Of a DNA stretch of 64,000 nt, positions 44,998 to 53,449 are shown piece by piece. The notes beneath the pieces were generated by a model. That model did no database searches and was not told where the DNA came from. It saw only the letters and a list, made by a program, of their open reading frames with translations. The translations under genes and the position numbers were made by a program. Position 1 is the stretch's first letter, and each line of letters begins with the position of its first letter. Source of the DNA: Burkholderiales bacterium (GTDB lineage Bacteria; Pseudomonadota; Gammaproteobacteria; Burkholderiales; Burkholderiaceae_C); NCBI GenBank assembly GCA_016191995.1, contig JACPVA010000132.1, positions 1 to 64,000 of the forward strand, in the 5' to 3' direction.

Positions 44998-46290
44998 ATG
45001 ATCATGCGCGCGGGCCGGACCACGGCGCACGAGCCGGACAGCCGCTACGCCTGGTGGCGGCTGGCGGCGACGCTGGCAACGATGACCGTCGGCTCGTGCG
45101 CGATGTACGTCGTCTCGGTCGTGCTGCCGGCGGTGCAGGTGGAGTTCGGCGTCGCGCGTGCCGACGCCTCGCTTCCGTATACGCTGCTGATGGTCGGCTT
45201 CGGCCTCGGCGGCGTGCTGATGGGGCGGCTGGTCGACCGCTTCGGCGTGATGCCGGTGCTGTGGATCGGCGCCGCCGGGCTCGGGTCGGGCTTCGTGCTG
45301 GCGGCGCAGACGCAGAGCATCACCGGCTTCGCGCTCGTGCACGGGCTGCTGATGGGGCTGCTCGGCAGCAGCACCAGCTTTGCGCCGCTGGTGGCCGATA
45401 CCGCGCAGTGGTTCGTGCGTCGGCGCGGCATCGCGGTGGCGATCTGCGCCAGCGGCAACTATGTCGCCGGCACGATCTGGCCGCCGCTCGTCCAGTGGGG
45501 CATCACGCACTGGGGCTGGCGCGACACCTACACCGCGCTCGGGCTGTTCTGCGCCGCGTCGATGGCGCTGCTCGCGCTGGCGATGCGGCCGCGCGCGCCG
45601 GCGGCCGTGCCGGTGACGGTGCGTGCCGGCGTGCCGGTGGCCGGCGAGCGGCCCTTCGGACTGTCGCTGAATACCGCCACCGCCTGGCTGTGCCTGGCCG
45701 GCGTGGCCTGCTGCGTGGCGATGGCGATGCCGCAGGTGCATATCGTCGCCTACTGCAGCGACCTGGGCTTCGGCCCGGCACGCGGGGCCGAGATGCTGTC
45801 GCTGATGCTCGCCACCGGCATCGTCAGCCGGCTCGTGATGGGTGCGGTCTGCGATCGCATCGGCGGGCTGCGCACGCTGCTGCTGGGCTCGACGCTGCAG
45901 GCGATCGCGCTGCTGATGTTCCTGCCCTTCGACGGGCTGGTCTCGCTGTACCTGGTCTCGGCGCTGTTCGGGTTGTTCCAGGGCGGCATCGTGCCGAGCT
46001 ACGCGATCATCGTGCGCGAGCATTTCCCGCTGCGCGTGGCCGGCGCGCGCACCGGCGCGGTGCTGATGGCCACGTTGTTCGGCATGGCGCTGGGCGGCTG
46101 GATGTCGGGCAAGGTCTACGACCTGACCGGCTCGTACGACGCCGCGTTCGTCAACGGCATCGCATGGAATGCCCTGAACATGGCGATCGCCGGCTGGCTG
46201 CTGTGGCGCGTGCACGGTGGCTCGGGGCGGCGCGGCGCCCTGACGGCGCCCGGTCTGGCACGATCCGCGGGCCCGGGGCCGCGCCGCTAG
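44998..46290 (+). CDS. MFS transporter (monocarboxylate/oxalate-formate type)
   Basis: A 430-residue inner-membrane transporter with 12 predicted helices, beginning WWRLAATLATMTVGSCAMYV and containing GVLMGRLVDRFGVMPVLWIG (loop 2-3 motif) and GAVCDRIGGLRTLLLG in the equivalent loop of the second half. The pattern LMATLFGMALGGWMSGKVYD is typical of MFS proteins moving monocarboxylates. The substrate is unknown; the neighbour panE suggests a keto-acid or similar compound, which is only inference. The C-terminal 25 residues are Gly/Arg-rich and probably disordered. Start at MIMRAGR, with no strong ribosome binding site. Confidence 0.88.
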   Translation: MIMRAGRTTAHEPDSRYAWWRLAATLATMTVGSCAMYVVSVVLPAVQVEFGVARADASLPYTLLMVGFGLGGVLMGRLVDRFGVMPVLWIGAAGLGSGFVLAAQTQSITGFALVHGLLMGLLGSSTSFAPLVADTAQWFVRRRGIAVAICASGNYVAGTIWPPLVQWGITHWGWRDTYTALGLFCAASMALLALAMRPRAPAAVPVTVRAGVPVAGERPFGLSLNTATAWLCLAGVACCVAMAMPQVHIVAYCSDLGFGPARGAEMLSLMLATGIVSRLVMGAVCDRIGGLRTLLLGSTLQAIALLMFLPFDGLVSLYLVSALFGLFQGGIVPSYAIIVREHFPLRVAGARTGAVLMATLFGMALGGWMSGKVYDLTGSYDAAFVNGIAWNALNMAIAGWLLWRVHGGSGRRGALTAPGLARSAGPGPRR

Positions 46291-46377
46291 GAGACCGCCG
46301 GGTTCCTCGGAGTGCCGCGCGCCAGTGTCGCGTGCTACCCGCCCGGCGCCGCGGCGCCGGCGGGCGCCGGGCGGCGT

Positions 46378-46449
46378 GGCGGACCCGGCGGACCCGGCGG
46401 AACTGGCGGACGTGGCGGACGTGGCGGACGTGGCGGACGTGGCGGACGG
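46378..46449. repeat. Nine-bp minisatellite, eight units
   Basis: Eight consecutive 9-bp units of the form GGCGGANNN: two GGCGGACCC, one GGCGGAACT, four identical GGCGGACGT and a final GGCGGACGG. The array sits in the 326-bp interval (46291-46616) between the MFS gene and the diguanylate cyclase, which otherwise has no convincing gene. In one forward frame it encodes a run of GGR triplets, within a 102-codon frame that I do not think is real. The four identical units suggest recent slippage. A role as a variable promoter spacer is possible. Confidence 0.88.
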
Positions 46450-46616
46450 CCGGCGTGGAGCCAGGCCGGGCCCGGATACGCGCCCCGGTGTCGCGGTGGC
46501 GACATATTTCGCGCCGCGACCGGATCATGGGTTGAGCCCGGCGCTGCGCGGGCCGACAATCATTCGCCAGCCTCGATGCCCCGCCTCTGTCCCGCCCCCC
46601 GACCTGCCCGAGCCCC

Positions 46617-47639
46617 GTGACGCGCTATCTCGAGCCCGCGAGCCGCAGCGGCGAGCTGCTGCGCCTGGTGCTGCCTCGGATGAGCCAGCACCCGGCGGCG
46701 TTCAACCCGCTGACCTACGCGGTCTGGTACGAGCACCTGGCCGGCATCAATGCGAAGCTGAGCGCGGCGGTCGAGAAGTGCCTGGCCGGCGGCGGCAAGC
46801 TCGACGATGCCGCGATCGCGCGCCTGCACCGCGACCATGTCGCCGATATCGACGCCGAGACCGCGGCCCGCGTCAGCGGCAGCATGCAGCGCGTGATGGA
46901 GGAGTTGCGCCAGTCCGCGTCCGAGGCCGGCGGGTCGGCGGGCGAGGTCGCGCCGCGGCTCGAGGCGCTCAGCCGCGCGCTGGCCGGCGGCGACGCCGGC
47001 GCCGTCGCCGCCGAGGTCGACGGCATGCGTGCCAGCACCTCGCGCCTGCAAGGGGCGCTGGACGTGCTGCGCGAGCAGGTCCAGAGCAGCCGCGGGGAGA
47101 TCGAGCGGCTGCGCGGCGAGCTCGACCGCACGCGCGAGGAGGCGGTGATGTGCGCGCTGACCGGCGTGCTCAACCGCAAGGGTTTCGAGCAGCGCATGCG
47201 CGAGCTGTTCGAGTCGCCGCGCGGGCGGCCGGCGTCGCTGGCGCTGGCGATGATCGACATCGACCACTTCAAGCGCATCAACGACGAGCACGGCCACCTG
47301 ATGGGCGACCGCGTGCTGGAGGCGCTCGGCCGCGTGCTGCGCGAGACCGTCAAGGCGCCGGGCGCGGCGGCGGCGCGCTACGGTGGCGAGGAGTTCGCGC
47401 TCGTGCTGCCCGGCCATACCGCCGACGAGGCGGCCGAGCTGGCCGAGCGGATCCGCGTGGCGACGCCGGGGATGCCGGTGCGCCAGCGCCAATCCGACCG
47501 CAAGATCGCCGGCGTGACGATCTCCGCCGGCGTCACCGTCGCGCGCGCCGGCGACGACGCGACCACGCTCGTCGCGCGCGCCGACGCCGCGCTGTACCAG
47601 TCCAAGCACGGCGGGCGCAACCGCGTCACGGTCGCCTGA
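46617..47639 (+). CDS. Diguanylate cyclase (GGDEF), soluble with helical N-terminal domain
   Basis: A 340-residue cytosolic c-di-GMP synthase. The N-terminal 175 residues are helical and end in a coiled coil (REQVQSSRGEIERLRGELDR), probably for dimerisation. The catalytic domain begins ALTGVLNRKGFEQRMREL, has MIDIDHFKRINDEHGHLMGD for metal and phosphate binding, and the active loop RYGGEEFALVL with GGEEF. The product-inhibition site RXXD expected five residues before GGEEF is not present (KAPGAAAARYGGEEF), so feedback inhibition through it is unlikely. GTG start. It precedes the TonB receptor/YfiR/kinase cluster and may take part in the same signalling. Confidence 0.92.
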   Translation: MTRYLEPASRSGELLRLVLPRMSQHPAAFNPLTYAVWYEHLAGINAKLSAAVEKCLAGGGKLDDAAIARLHRDHVADIDAETAARVSGSMQRVMEELRQSASEAGGSAGEVAPRLEALSRALAGGDAGAVAAEVDGMRASTSRLQGALDVLREQVQSSRGEIERLRGELDRTREEAVMCALTGVLNRKGFEQRMRELFESPRGRPASLALAMIDIDHFKRINDEHGHLMGDRVLEALGRVLRETVKAPGAAAARYGGEEFALVLPGHTADEAAELAERIRVATPGMPVRQRQSDRKIAGVTISAGVTVARAGDDATTLVARADAALYQSKHGGRNRVTVA

Positions 47640-47717
47640 ACGGTCAGCGGCCGCCGCGCTCAAGCGGCGCGGCACGCGGCCGATAGCCCGGGGGTGTACT
47701 CCCCGGACCCGTTCGCG

Positions 47718-49703
47718 ATGCGAAGCCGCCGCCGCCCGATTCCCCGCCGACCCGGCTGGCCGCTGGCCGGCGCCATGCTGGTCGCCTGCGCCTGGCCGGC
47801 TCGCGCGGCCGGCGATCTGACCGGGCTCAGCCTGGAGCAGTTGCTCGACGTGCGCATCGTCGGCGCGTCCAAGTACGAGCAGACGGCCGACCGCGTCGGT
47901 GCGGCGGTCAGCGTGATCGGGCGCGAGCAGGTCCGCGCCTTCGGTTGGCGCACGGTCGAGGAGGCGCTGGCCAGCCTGCCCGGCATCCACCTGAGCTACG
48001 ACCGCCAGTACGCCTACCTCGGCACGCGCGGTTTCGGCCTGCCGGGCGACTACAACACGCGCGTGCTGGTGACGGTCGACGGCAACCGTCTCAACGATGT
48101 CGCCTACGACGGCGGGCCGCTCGGTCGCCAGCTGCCGATCGACCTCGACCTGATCGAGCGCATCGAGTTCATCCCCGGCCCGGCGGGCGCGGTCTACGGC
48201 CAGAACGCGATGTTCGGCGTCGTCAACCTGGTGACGCGGCGTGGCGCGGAGGTCGGCGGGGTCGAGATCGCCGGCGGCGTGCATCATCCGCAGCGGCTGG
48301 CGGAGGCGCGCGCGAGCTGGGGCGGCACGCTGGGCGGCGGCCTGGACCTGCTGGTCTCGGTGACGGCGCAGGATGCGCGCGGTCAGGACCTGGCGCTGGA
48401 CTTCGGCGACGCCGGCATCGCCGGCACGGCGCGCGGCCTGGACGGCGAGCGCGATCTCGAGCTGTACGCGCGTATCGGCCGCGGCGCGTGGTCGGCCGAC
48501 CTGACGCTCGGCCGCTGGCGCAAGGAGGACCCGACCGGCGCCTACTTCTCCGACCCGCTGGTGCCGGGGCAGTACCAGCAGGACGGCTATGCGCTGGCGC
48601 AGTGGCAATGGCGCGAGAGCCTGCAAGGCGGGGCGGTCGAGCTGCATGCCCGGCTGTTCGCCGGCGAGGAGCGCTATCGCTCGATGCTGATCTACGAGGG
48701 ATCCGGCTACCGCTTCCCGGCGACCTCGCAGTGGCGCGGCGGCGAGCTGCGCGCGGTGTCGACCGCCTGGGACGGCCACACGCTGATGGCCGGCGTCGAG
48801 CTGCAGGACAACGCCCGCACCGACCAGTCGGTGCTCGACGTCGCCGAGCCGGCGAACGACTTCACGATCCGCTCGCCCGGATGGCGCGTCGGCGCCTACC
48901 TGCAGGACGAGTGGCAGCTCGGCACCGACTGGGCAGCGACGCTCGGACTGCGCGCCGACCGCAACGACCGCACCGGCACCGCGCTCAGCCCGCGCGCGGC
49001 GCTGATCTGGCGTGCGACGCCGGCCAGCGTCGTCAAGGCGCTGCTCGGCCGCGCGCACCGCGCGCCGAATGCCTACGAGCGCGACTACGACGACGGCTTC
49101 GCGCAGGTCGGCAACCCGGCGCTGGGGCGCGAGAGCATCGATACCGCCGAGCTCGTGCTCGACCATCGGCTCGACGCCGAGCTCGCGCTGCGCGCGTCGG
49201 CCTACCGCTGGCGGATGCACGATATCGTCACCCTCGATATCGACCCGGTGTCGGGCCTGCCGCAGTACCGCGCCGGCCCGACCGTCGACGCGCGCGGGCT
49301 GGAGCTGTCGGCCGACAAGACCTGGCGTGGCGGCGCCCGCCTGCGCGGCAGCGTCTCGCTGCAGCAGGTGCGCAACGCCGACGGCAGCGCGCTGGTCAAC
49401 TCGCCCGAACGCATGGCCAAGCTCGCGTTCAGCGCGCCGCTGCCGTGGGCCGGGCTGCGGCTGGGCTGGGAGTGGCAGGCCGAGAGCGGGCGCCTGGCGC
49501 TGGACGGAAGCCGGCTCGGCGGATTCGCGCTGTCGCACCTGAACCTGGCTGCCGACGGCTGGCTGCCGGGGGTGGAGCTGTCGCTGGCGCTGCGCAACCT
49601 GCTCGACAAGCGCCATGCGCATCCCGGCGCCGATACCAACTGGCAGAACGCGATCGAGCAGGACGGCCGCAGCCTGCGGCTGACCGCGCGCGCGCGCTTC
49701 TGA
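47718..49703 (+). CDS. TonB-dependent outer-membrane receptor of the YfiR-linked signalling cluster
   Basis: A 661-residue outer-membrane beta-barrel. After a signal peptide (WPLAGAMLVACAWPARAAG), the mature N-terminus reads LTGLSLEQLLDVRIVGASKY, a motif I recognise from TonB-dependent receptors encoded with YfiR and hybrid kinases. The plug follows (GWRTVEEALASLPGIHLSYD, RVLVTVDGNRLND, IPGPAGAVYGQNAMFGVVNL), and the barrel ends with an aromatic residue, phenylalanine. It may import or sense a ligand, relaying to the downstream genes. Two earlier in-frame starts exist; the ATG chosen gives a sound signal peptide. Ligand unknown. Confidence 0.88.
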   Translation: MRSRRRPIPRRPGWPLAGAMLVACAWPARAAGDLTGLSLEQLLDVRIVGASKYEQTADRVGAAVSVIGREQVRAFGWRTVEEALASLPGIHLSYDRQYAYLGTRGFGLPGDYNTRVLVTVDGNRLNDVAYDGGPLGRQLPIDLDLIERIEFIPGPAGAVYGQNAMFGVVNLVTRRGAEVGGVEIAGGVHHPQRLAEARASWGGTLGGGLDLLVSVTAQDARGQDLALDFGDAGIAGTARGLDGERDLELYARIGRGAWSADLTLGRWRKEDPTGAYFSDPLVPGQYQQDGYALAQWQWRESLQGGAVELHARLFAGEERYRSMLIYEGSGYRFPATSQWRGGELRAVSTAWDGHTLMAGVELQDNARTDQSVLDVAEPANDFTIRSPGWRVGAYLQDEWQLGTDWAATLGLRADRNDRTGTALSPRAALIWRATPASVVKALLGRAHRAPNAYERDYDDGFAQVGNPALGRESIDTAELVLDHRLDAELALRASAYRWRMHDIVTLDIDPVSGLPQYRAGPTVDARGLELSADKTWRGGARLRGSVSLQQVRNADGSALVNSPERMAKLAFSAPLPWAGLRLGWEWQAESGRLALDGSRLGGFALSHLNLAADGWLPGVELSLALRNLLDKRHAHPGADTNWQNAIEQDGRSLRLTARARF

Positions 49704-49726
49704 GCACGGCCTGCTGCGGCCCGACG

Positions 49727-49951
49727 ATGCCAGCGCGATCCCGCCCCCTGCATCCGCGCCGTCCCGCGCGCGCGGCGGCGCAGCTGCTGCTGGCGCTGGC
49801 GCTGATGGCTGGCGGGCCGGCGCCGGCGATGACGCTGCAGGCGCTGCTGCAGTTGCCGCTGGAGCGGCTGCTGCAGCTCGAGATCGGCGCGCGCCGCGTC
49901 GCCGGTGCACCCGCGGCCCTCGCCGCCGAAGGGGCAGGCGATGCCGGCTGA
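49727..49951 (+). CDS. 74-residue exported stub with TonB-receptor-like N-terminal motif
   Basis: This small frame lies between the receptor stop (23 bp before) and yfiR, overlapping the yfiR start by 11 bp. It has a clear signal peptide ([25 protein letters not shown] cleavage context) and a mature part starting MTLQALLQLPLERLLQLEIG, which repeats the LxxLxLExLLxLxI motif found at the mature N-terminus of the neighbouring receptor. It then stops after 30 residues without plug or barrel. It could be a degenerate receptor relic or a real peptide competing for the receptor's periplasmic partner. Existence as a gene is unproved. Confidence 0.5.
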   Translation: MPARSRPLHPRRPARAAAQLLLALALMAGGPAPAMTLQALLQLPLERLLQLEIGARRVAGAPAALAAEGAGDAG

Positions 49952-50492
49952 GCGGGCCATGCCCGGGCGCGGCTGGCGCGCCTTGCTGCTGGCGCTGCTG
50001 GCGCTGACGGCCGCCGCGGCCTGGCTGCCGGCGCGCGCCGAGATGCTGCCCGAGTACCGGCTGAAGGCCGCCTTCCTGTACAACTTCGCGCTCTTTACCG
50101 AGTGGCCCGCCGGCGCCGGCGAGACGCTGCCGCTGTGCCTGGTCGGTGCCGACCCGTTCGGTGCCGAGGCCGATGGCCTGGAGGGCAAGGCCGTCGGCGC
50201 ACGCCGCCTGACGGTGCAGCGCGGCAGCGGGCCGGGCGCGCTCGCGGGCTGCCGCATCGTCTTCGTCGCGCCGGCGGCGATCGCCGAGCTGCCGCGGATC
50301 GCGCAGTCGCTGCGCGGCGCGGGCGTGCTGCTGGTGGCCGACAGCCCGGGCGCGCTGCGCAGCGGCGCGATCATCAACATGAATGTCGAACGCCAGCGCG
50401 TGAGCTTCGAGGCCAGCCTGGCGGCCGCGCGCGAGGCCGGGCTGGGCTTGAGCTCGCGCCTGCTGCGGCTGGCCACCGAGGTGATCCAGTGA
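49941..50492 (+). CDS. yfiR: YfiR-family periplasmic protein
   Basis: A 183-residue exported protein of the YfiR/DUF4154 family. The signal peptide ends near PARAEM, and the mature protein begins [20 protein letters not shown], the family signature, followed by [10 protein letters not shown] and the [12 protein letters not shown] segment; the C-terminal [20 protein letters not shown] is also conserved. In Pseudomonas YfiR is a redox-sensitive repressor of the diguanylate cyclase YfiN (TpbB). No YfiN is here; the next gene is a hybrid kinase, so YfiR may regulate its periplasmic loop. Its stop overlaps the kinase GTG by 4 nt. Two cysteines could form a disulphide. Confidence 0.92.
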   Translation: MPAERAMPGRGWRALLLALLALTAAAAWLPARAEMLPEYRLKAAFLYNFALFTEWPAGAGETLPLCLVGADPFGAEADGLEGKAVGARRLTVQRGSGPGALAGCRIVFVAPAAIAELPRIAQSLRGAGVLLVADSPGALRSGAIINMNVERQRVSFEASLAAAREAGLGLSSRLLRLATEVIQ

Positions 50493-53449
50493 CGACGTCG
50501 CAGCCGCTGCCGACGCTCGGCCAGAGGCTGGGCCGGATCAACCGCGCGCTGCTCGCCGCGGTGATCGCGATCATCGCCGCCGTCGTGCTCGCCGGCAGCT
50601 TCGCGCACGGCCTGGTGACGCTGGTCGACACGAGCCGGGTGCAGGCGCGCATGCTGGCCGACAACGTCGCCGCCGCGATCGTCTTCGACGACGCGCGCTC
50701 GGCGCAGGAGGTCCTCGCGACGCTGCGCAACCTGCCGCAGGTCGAGGCCGCGGCGGTGCTCGCCGAGGGCCGCGACGCTCCGCTGGCGGGCTACCTGCGC
50801 GAGGCCGAGGTCGTGCCGCCCGCTGCACTCGCCGCCGACAGCTACGCGCTCGGGCTGGCGCGCATCGAGGTCGCGCAGACGGTGCACTTCGACGGCCGCG
50901 TACCCGGCCTCGTCAGGCTGGCGGTCTCGACGGCGCCGCTGTGGTGGCAGACCGCATGGCAGGCGGCGGCGCTGCTGGCCGCGGCGCTGCTGGCGGTGGC
51001 GGCGAGTCGGCGCCTGGTCGCGCGGCTGAGCGGTGCGGTGCTGCAGCCGCTGGCGGATCTGGACCGGCTGATGGACCGCGTCTCCGACCGCGCCGACTAC
51101 ACGCTGCGCGCGCCGGGCTGCGAGGTGGCCGAGATCGACTCGCTGGCGCGCGGCTTCAACGGCATGCTGGCGCAGATCGAGCTGCGCGACGCCAGCCTGG
51201 CCGCGCACCGCGACCACCTCGAGGAGATGGTCGCCGCGCGCACCGCCGAGCTGCAGCGTGCCAAGGATGCCGCCGAGGCCGCCAACCAGGCCAAGAGCGA
51301 GTTCCTGGCGACGATGAGCCACGAGATCCGCACGCCGATGAACGGCGTGCTGGGCATGAACGAGCTGCTGCTCGCCAGCACGCTGGACGCGCCACAGCGC
51401 GCCTGGGCCGAGGCGGTGCAGTCGTCGGGGCAGCATCTGCTGGCGGTGATCAACGATATCCTGGACTTCTCGAAGATCGAGTCCGGTCACCTCGAGCTCG
51501 AGGCGGTCGACTTCGACCCGCTGGACCTGGTCGAGGATACGCTGGCGATGTTCGCCCACGGCGCCGACCTCAAGGGGCTGGAGCTGGCGGCCGACCTGCC
51601 GCCAGCGCCGGGGCTGCCGGCGTTGCGCGGCGATCCCTTCCGGTTGCGCCAGATCCTGTCCAACCTGGTCGGCAATGCGATCAAGTTCACCGAGGTCGGC
51701 GAGGTCGTCGTCCGCATGCGCGCCCGGGCCGACGAGGCCGGCGCCGTCGCGCTGCAGATCGTCGTCGAGGATACCGGCATCGGCATCGCGCCCGAGGCGC
51801 AGCAGCGGATCTTCGACCACTTCTCGCAGGCCGACGGCAGCACCACGCGCCAATACGGCGGCACCGGGCTCGGGCTGGCGATCTGCCGCCGGCTGCTGAC
51901 GCTGATGGGCGGGTCGATCGGCGTCGACAGCGAGCCCGGCCGAGGCGCGCGCTTCCGGGTCGAGATCGTGCTGCCGCGCGCCGAACGCGCGCCGCCGCGC
52001 GAGCTGGCGCCCGCGGCGCTGGCCGGGCTGCGTGCGCTGGTGGTCGACGACAACCGCACGAATCGCGAGATCCTCGAGCAGCAGCTCGGCGGCTGGCAGG
52101 TCCAGGTCGCCTGCGCCGGTGGCGCCGAACAGGCGTTGCGGATGATGACCGAGGCGGTGCGGCGCGGTGCGCCGTTCCAGATCGCGGTGCTGGACATGCA
52201 CATGCCGCGCATGGACGGGCTGCAGCTCGCGCGTGCGATCCAGGACGATCCGGCACTGCGCACGACGCGGCTCGTGATGCTGACCTCGACCTACGCCGCG
52301 GCCGACGCCGACGAGCGCCGGCGCGCCGGCATCCTGCGCTGCGTCACCAAGCCGATACGGCGTGCCGACCTGCAGCGCGTGCTGGTCGGGGCGCTCGATG
52401 CACCAGTGCCCGAACCGGCTGGCGCGGCGCCCGACCGCAGTTCCCCGGGCGACTCGCCGCGCGGGCTCGTGCGCGCCGGCGCCGGCGGCGCGCCCGATGC
52501 GCGCAGCGACGGCCGGGCGCTGCGCGGCAGCGTGCTCGTGGCCGAGGACAACCCGGTCAACCAGGGTGTCGCGCGCGCGATGCTGCGCCGGATCGGCATC
52601 GAGCCGCTCATCGCCGCCAACGGGCAGGAGGCGCTGCGGCTGCTGCGCGAGCACGCGGTCGACCTCGTGCTGATGGACTGCCAGATGCCGGTCATGGACG
52701 GCTACGAGGCGGCGGCGGCGATCCGGCGCGACCCGCCGCGCACAGGCGCGCCGCTGCCGATCGTCGCGCTGACCGCGAATGCGATGCCGGGCGACGAGGC
52801 GCGCTGCCGCGCCGCCGGCATGGACGGCTTCCTGGCCAAGCCGTACAGCTTCGTGCAGCTGCGCGAGGTCCTGCTGCGCTGGCTGCCGGTGGCCGATGCG
52901 CCGGCGCTGCGCGTCGACCTGGCGCCGGCGGCGCGCGCCGGCGTCGCGCCGGCGGCGCAGGCCGACGAGGCACCGCCCGCGCGAGTCGACGAGGCACTGC
53001 CGGTGCGAGTCGACGCGGCACCTGCGTCGCATGCCGACAAGGCACCCGCGGTGCAGGCCGACGCGGGGCCTCCTGCTGGCGCCGACGAGGCGGCGCCGAT
53101 CCGCGAGGAGGTGCTCGCGGCGCTGCGCGAGCTCGACCCGGAAGGCGGCGACGCGCTGCTGCGCGAGCTGGTCGGCGAGTATCTGGCGATGGCGCGCGAC
53201 GTCGCGCCGCGCATCGAGTCCGCGCTCGCGGCGGGCGACGCCGCGGCACTCGCGCGCGCCGCGCATGCGCTGAAGTCCGCCAGCGCGAATGTCGGCGCCG
53301 AGGGGCTTTCGGCGCAGTGCCGCGAGCTCGAGGCGCTGGGCCGCGCCGGCAGGCTGGAGGCGGCGCGCGCGCTCGCATCGCGCTTCGGGCGCGAGCACGC
53401 GCGGGCGCAGGCCGCGCTGGCGGCGATGCTGGAGGAGGTCACGGCGTGA
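50489..53449 (+). CDS. Hybrid sensor histidine kinase with CHASE8-like sensor, HAMP, two receivers and Hpt
   Basis: A 986-residue membrane kinase. TM1 is at residues 20-42, a periplasmic sensor of the CHASE8/YfiN-like type at 43-150, TM2 at 153-173, HAMP at 175-230, H-box [11 protein letters not shown] with His278, ATP-binding VGNAIKF, EDTGIGI and GGTGLGLAI. Receiver 1 has Asp569, receiver 2 Asp730 with [11 protein letters not shown], and a C-terminal Hpt domain has His926. The 808-872 linker is a repetitive ADEAP/VDEA sequence. It starts GTG inside the yfiR stop and overlaps the next gene, so YfiR, kinase and output are made together. Likely periplasmic input is YfiR-controlled. Confidence 0.93.
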   Translation: MTTSQPLPTLGQRLGRINRALLAAVIAIIAAVVLAGSFAHGLVTLVDTSRVQARMLADNVAAAIVFDDARSAQEVLATLRNLPQVEAAAVLAEGRDAPLAGYLREAEVVPPAALAADSYALGLARIEVAQTVHFDGRVPGLVRLAVSTAPLWWQTAWQAAALLAAALLAVAASRRLVARLSGAVLQPLADLDRLMDRVSDRADYTLRAPGCEVAEIDSLARGFNGMLAQIELRDASLAAHRDHLEEMVAARTAELQRAKDAAEAANQAKSEFLATMSHEIRTPMNGVLGMNELLLASTLDAPQRAWAEAVQSSGQHLLAVINDILDFSKIESGHLELEAVDFDPLDLVEDTLAMFAHGADLKGLELAADLPPAPGLPALRGDPFRLRQILSNLVGNAIKFTEVGEVVVRMRARADEAGAVALQIVVEDTGIGIAPEAQQRIFDHFSQADGSTTRQYGGTGLGLAICRRLLTLMGGSIGVDSEPGRGARFRVEIVLPRAERAPPRELAPAALAGLRALVVDDNRTNREILEQQLGGWQVQVACAGGAEQALRMMTEAVRRGAPFQIAVLDMHMPRMDGLQLARAIQDDPALRTTRLVMLTSTYAAADADERRRAGILRCVTKPIRRADLQRVLVGALDAPVPEPAGAAPDRSSPGDSPRGLVRAGAGGAPDARSDGRALRGSVLVAEDNPVNQGVARAMLRRIGIEPLIAANGQEALRLLREHAVDLVLMDCQMPVMDGYEAAAAIRRDPPRTGAPLPIVALTANAMPGDEARCRAAGMDGFLAKPYSFVQLREVLLRWLPVADAPALRVDLAPAARAGVAPAAQADEAPPARVDEALPVRVDAAPASHADKAPAVQADAGPPAGADEAAPIREEVLAALRELDPEGGDALLRELVGEYLAMARDVAPRIESALAAGDAAALARAAHALKSASANVGAEGLSAQCRELEALGRAGRLEAARALASRFGREHARAQAALAAMLEEVTA

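Noticed and set aside
46378-46449. CRISPR-like array
   Set aside because: Units are 9 bp and directly adjacent with no spacers, so this is a minisatellite.
46312-46620. A 102-codon frame with GGR repeats as an RNA-binding protein
   Set aside because: It owes its content to the minisatellite, has no ribosome binding site and overlaps the diguanylate cyclase start.
49202-53398. A 1398-codon minus-strand frame opposite the receptor, YfiR and kinase genes
   Set aside because: Same compositional shadow effect. Plus-strand products have complete recognisable domains, and the antisense translation shows none.
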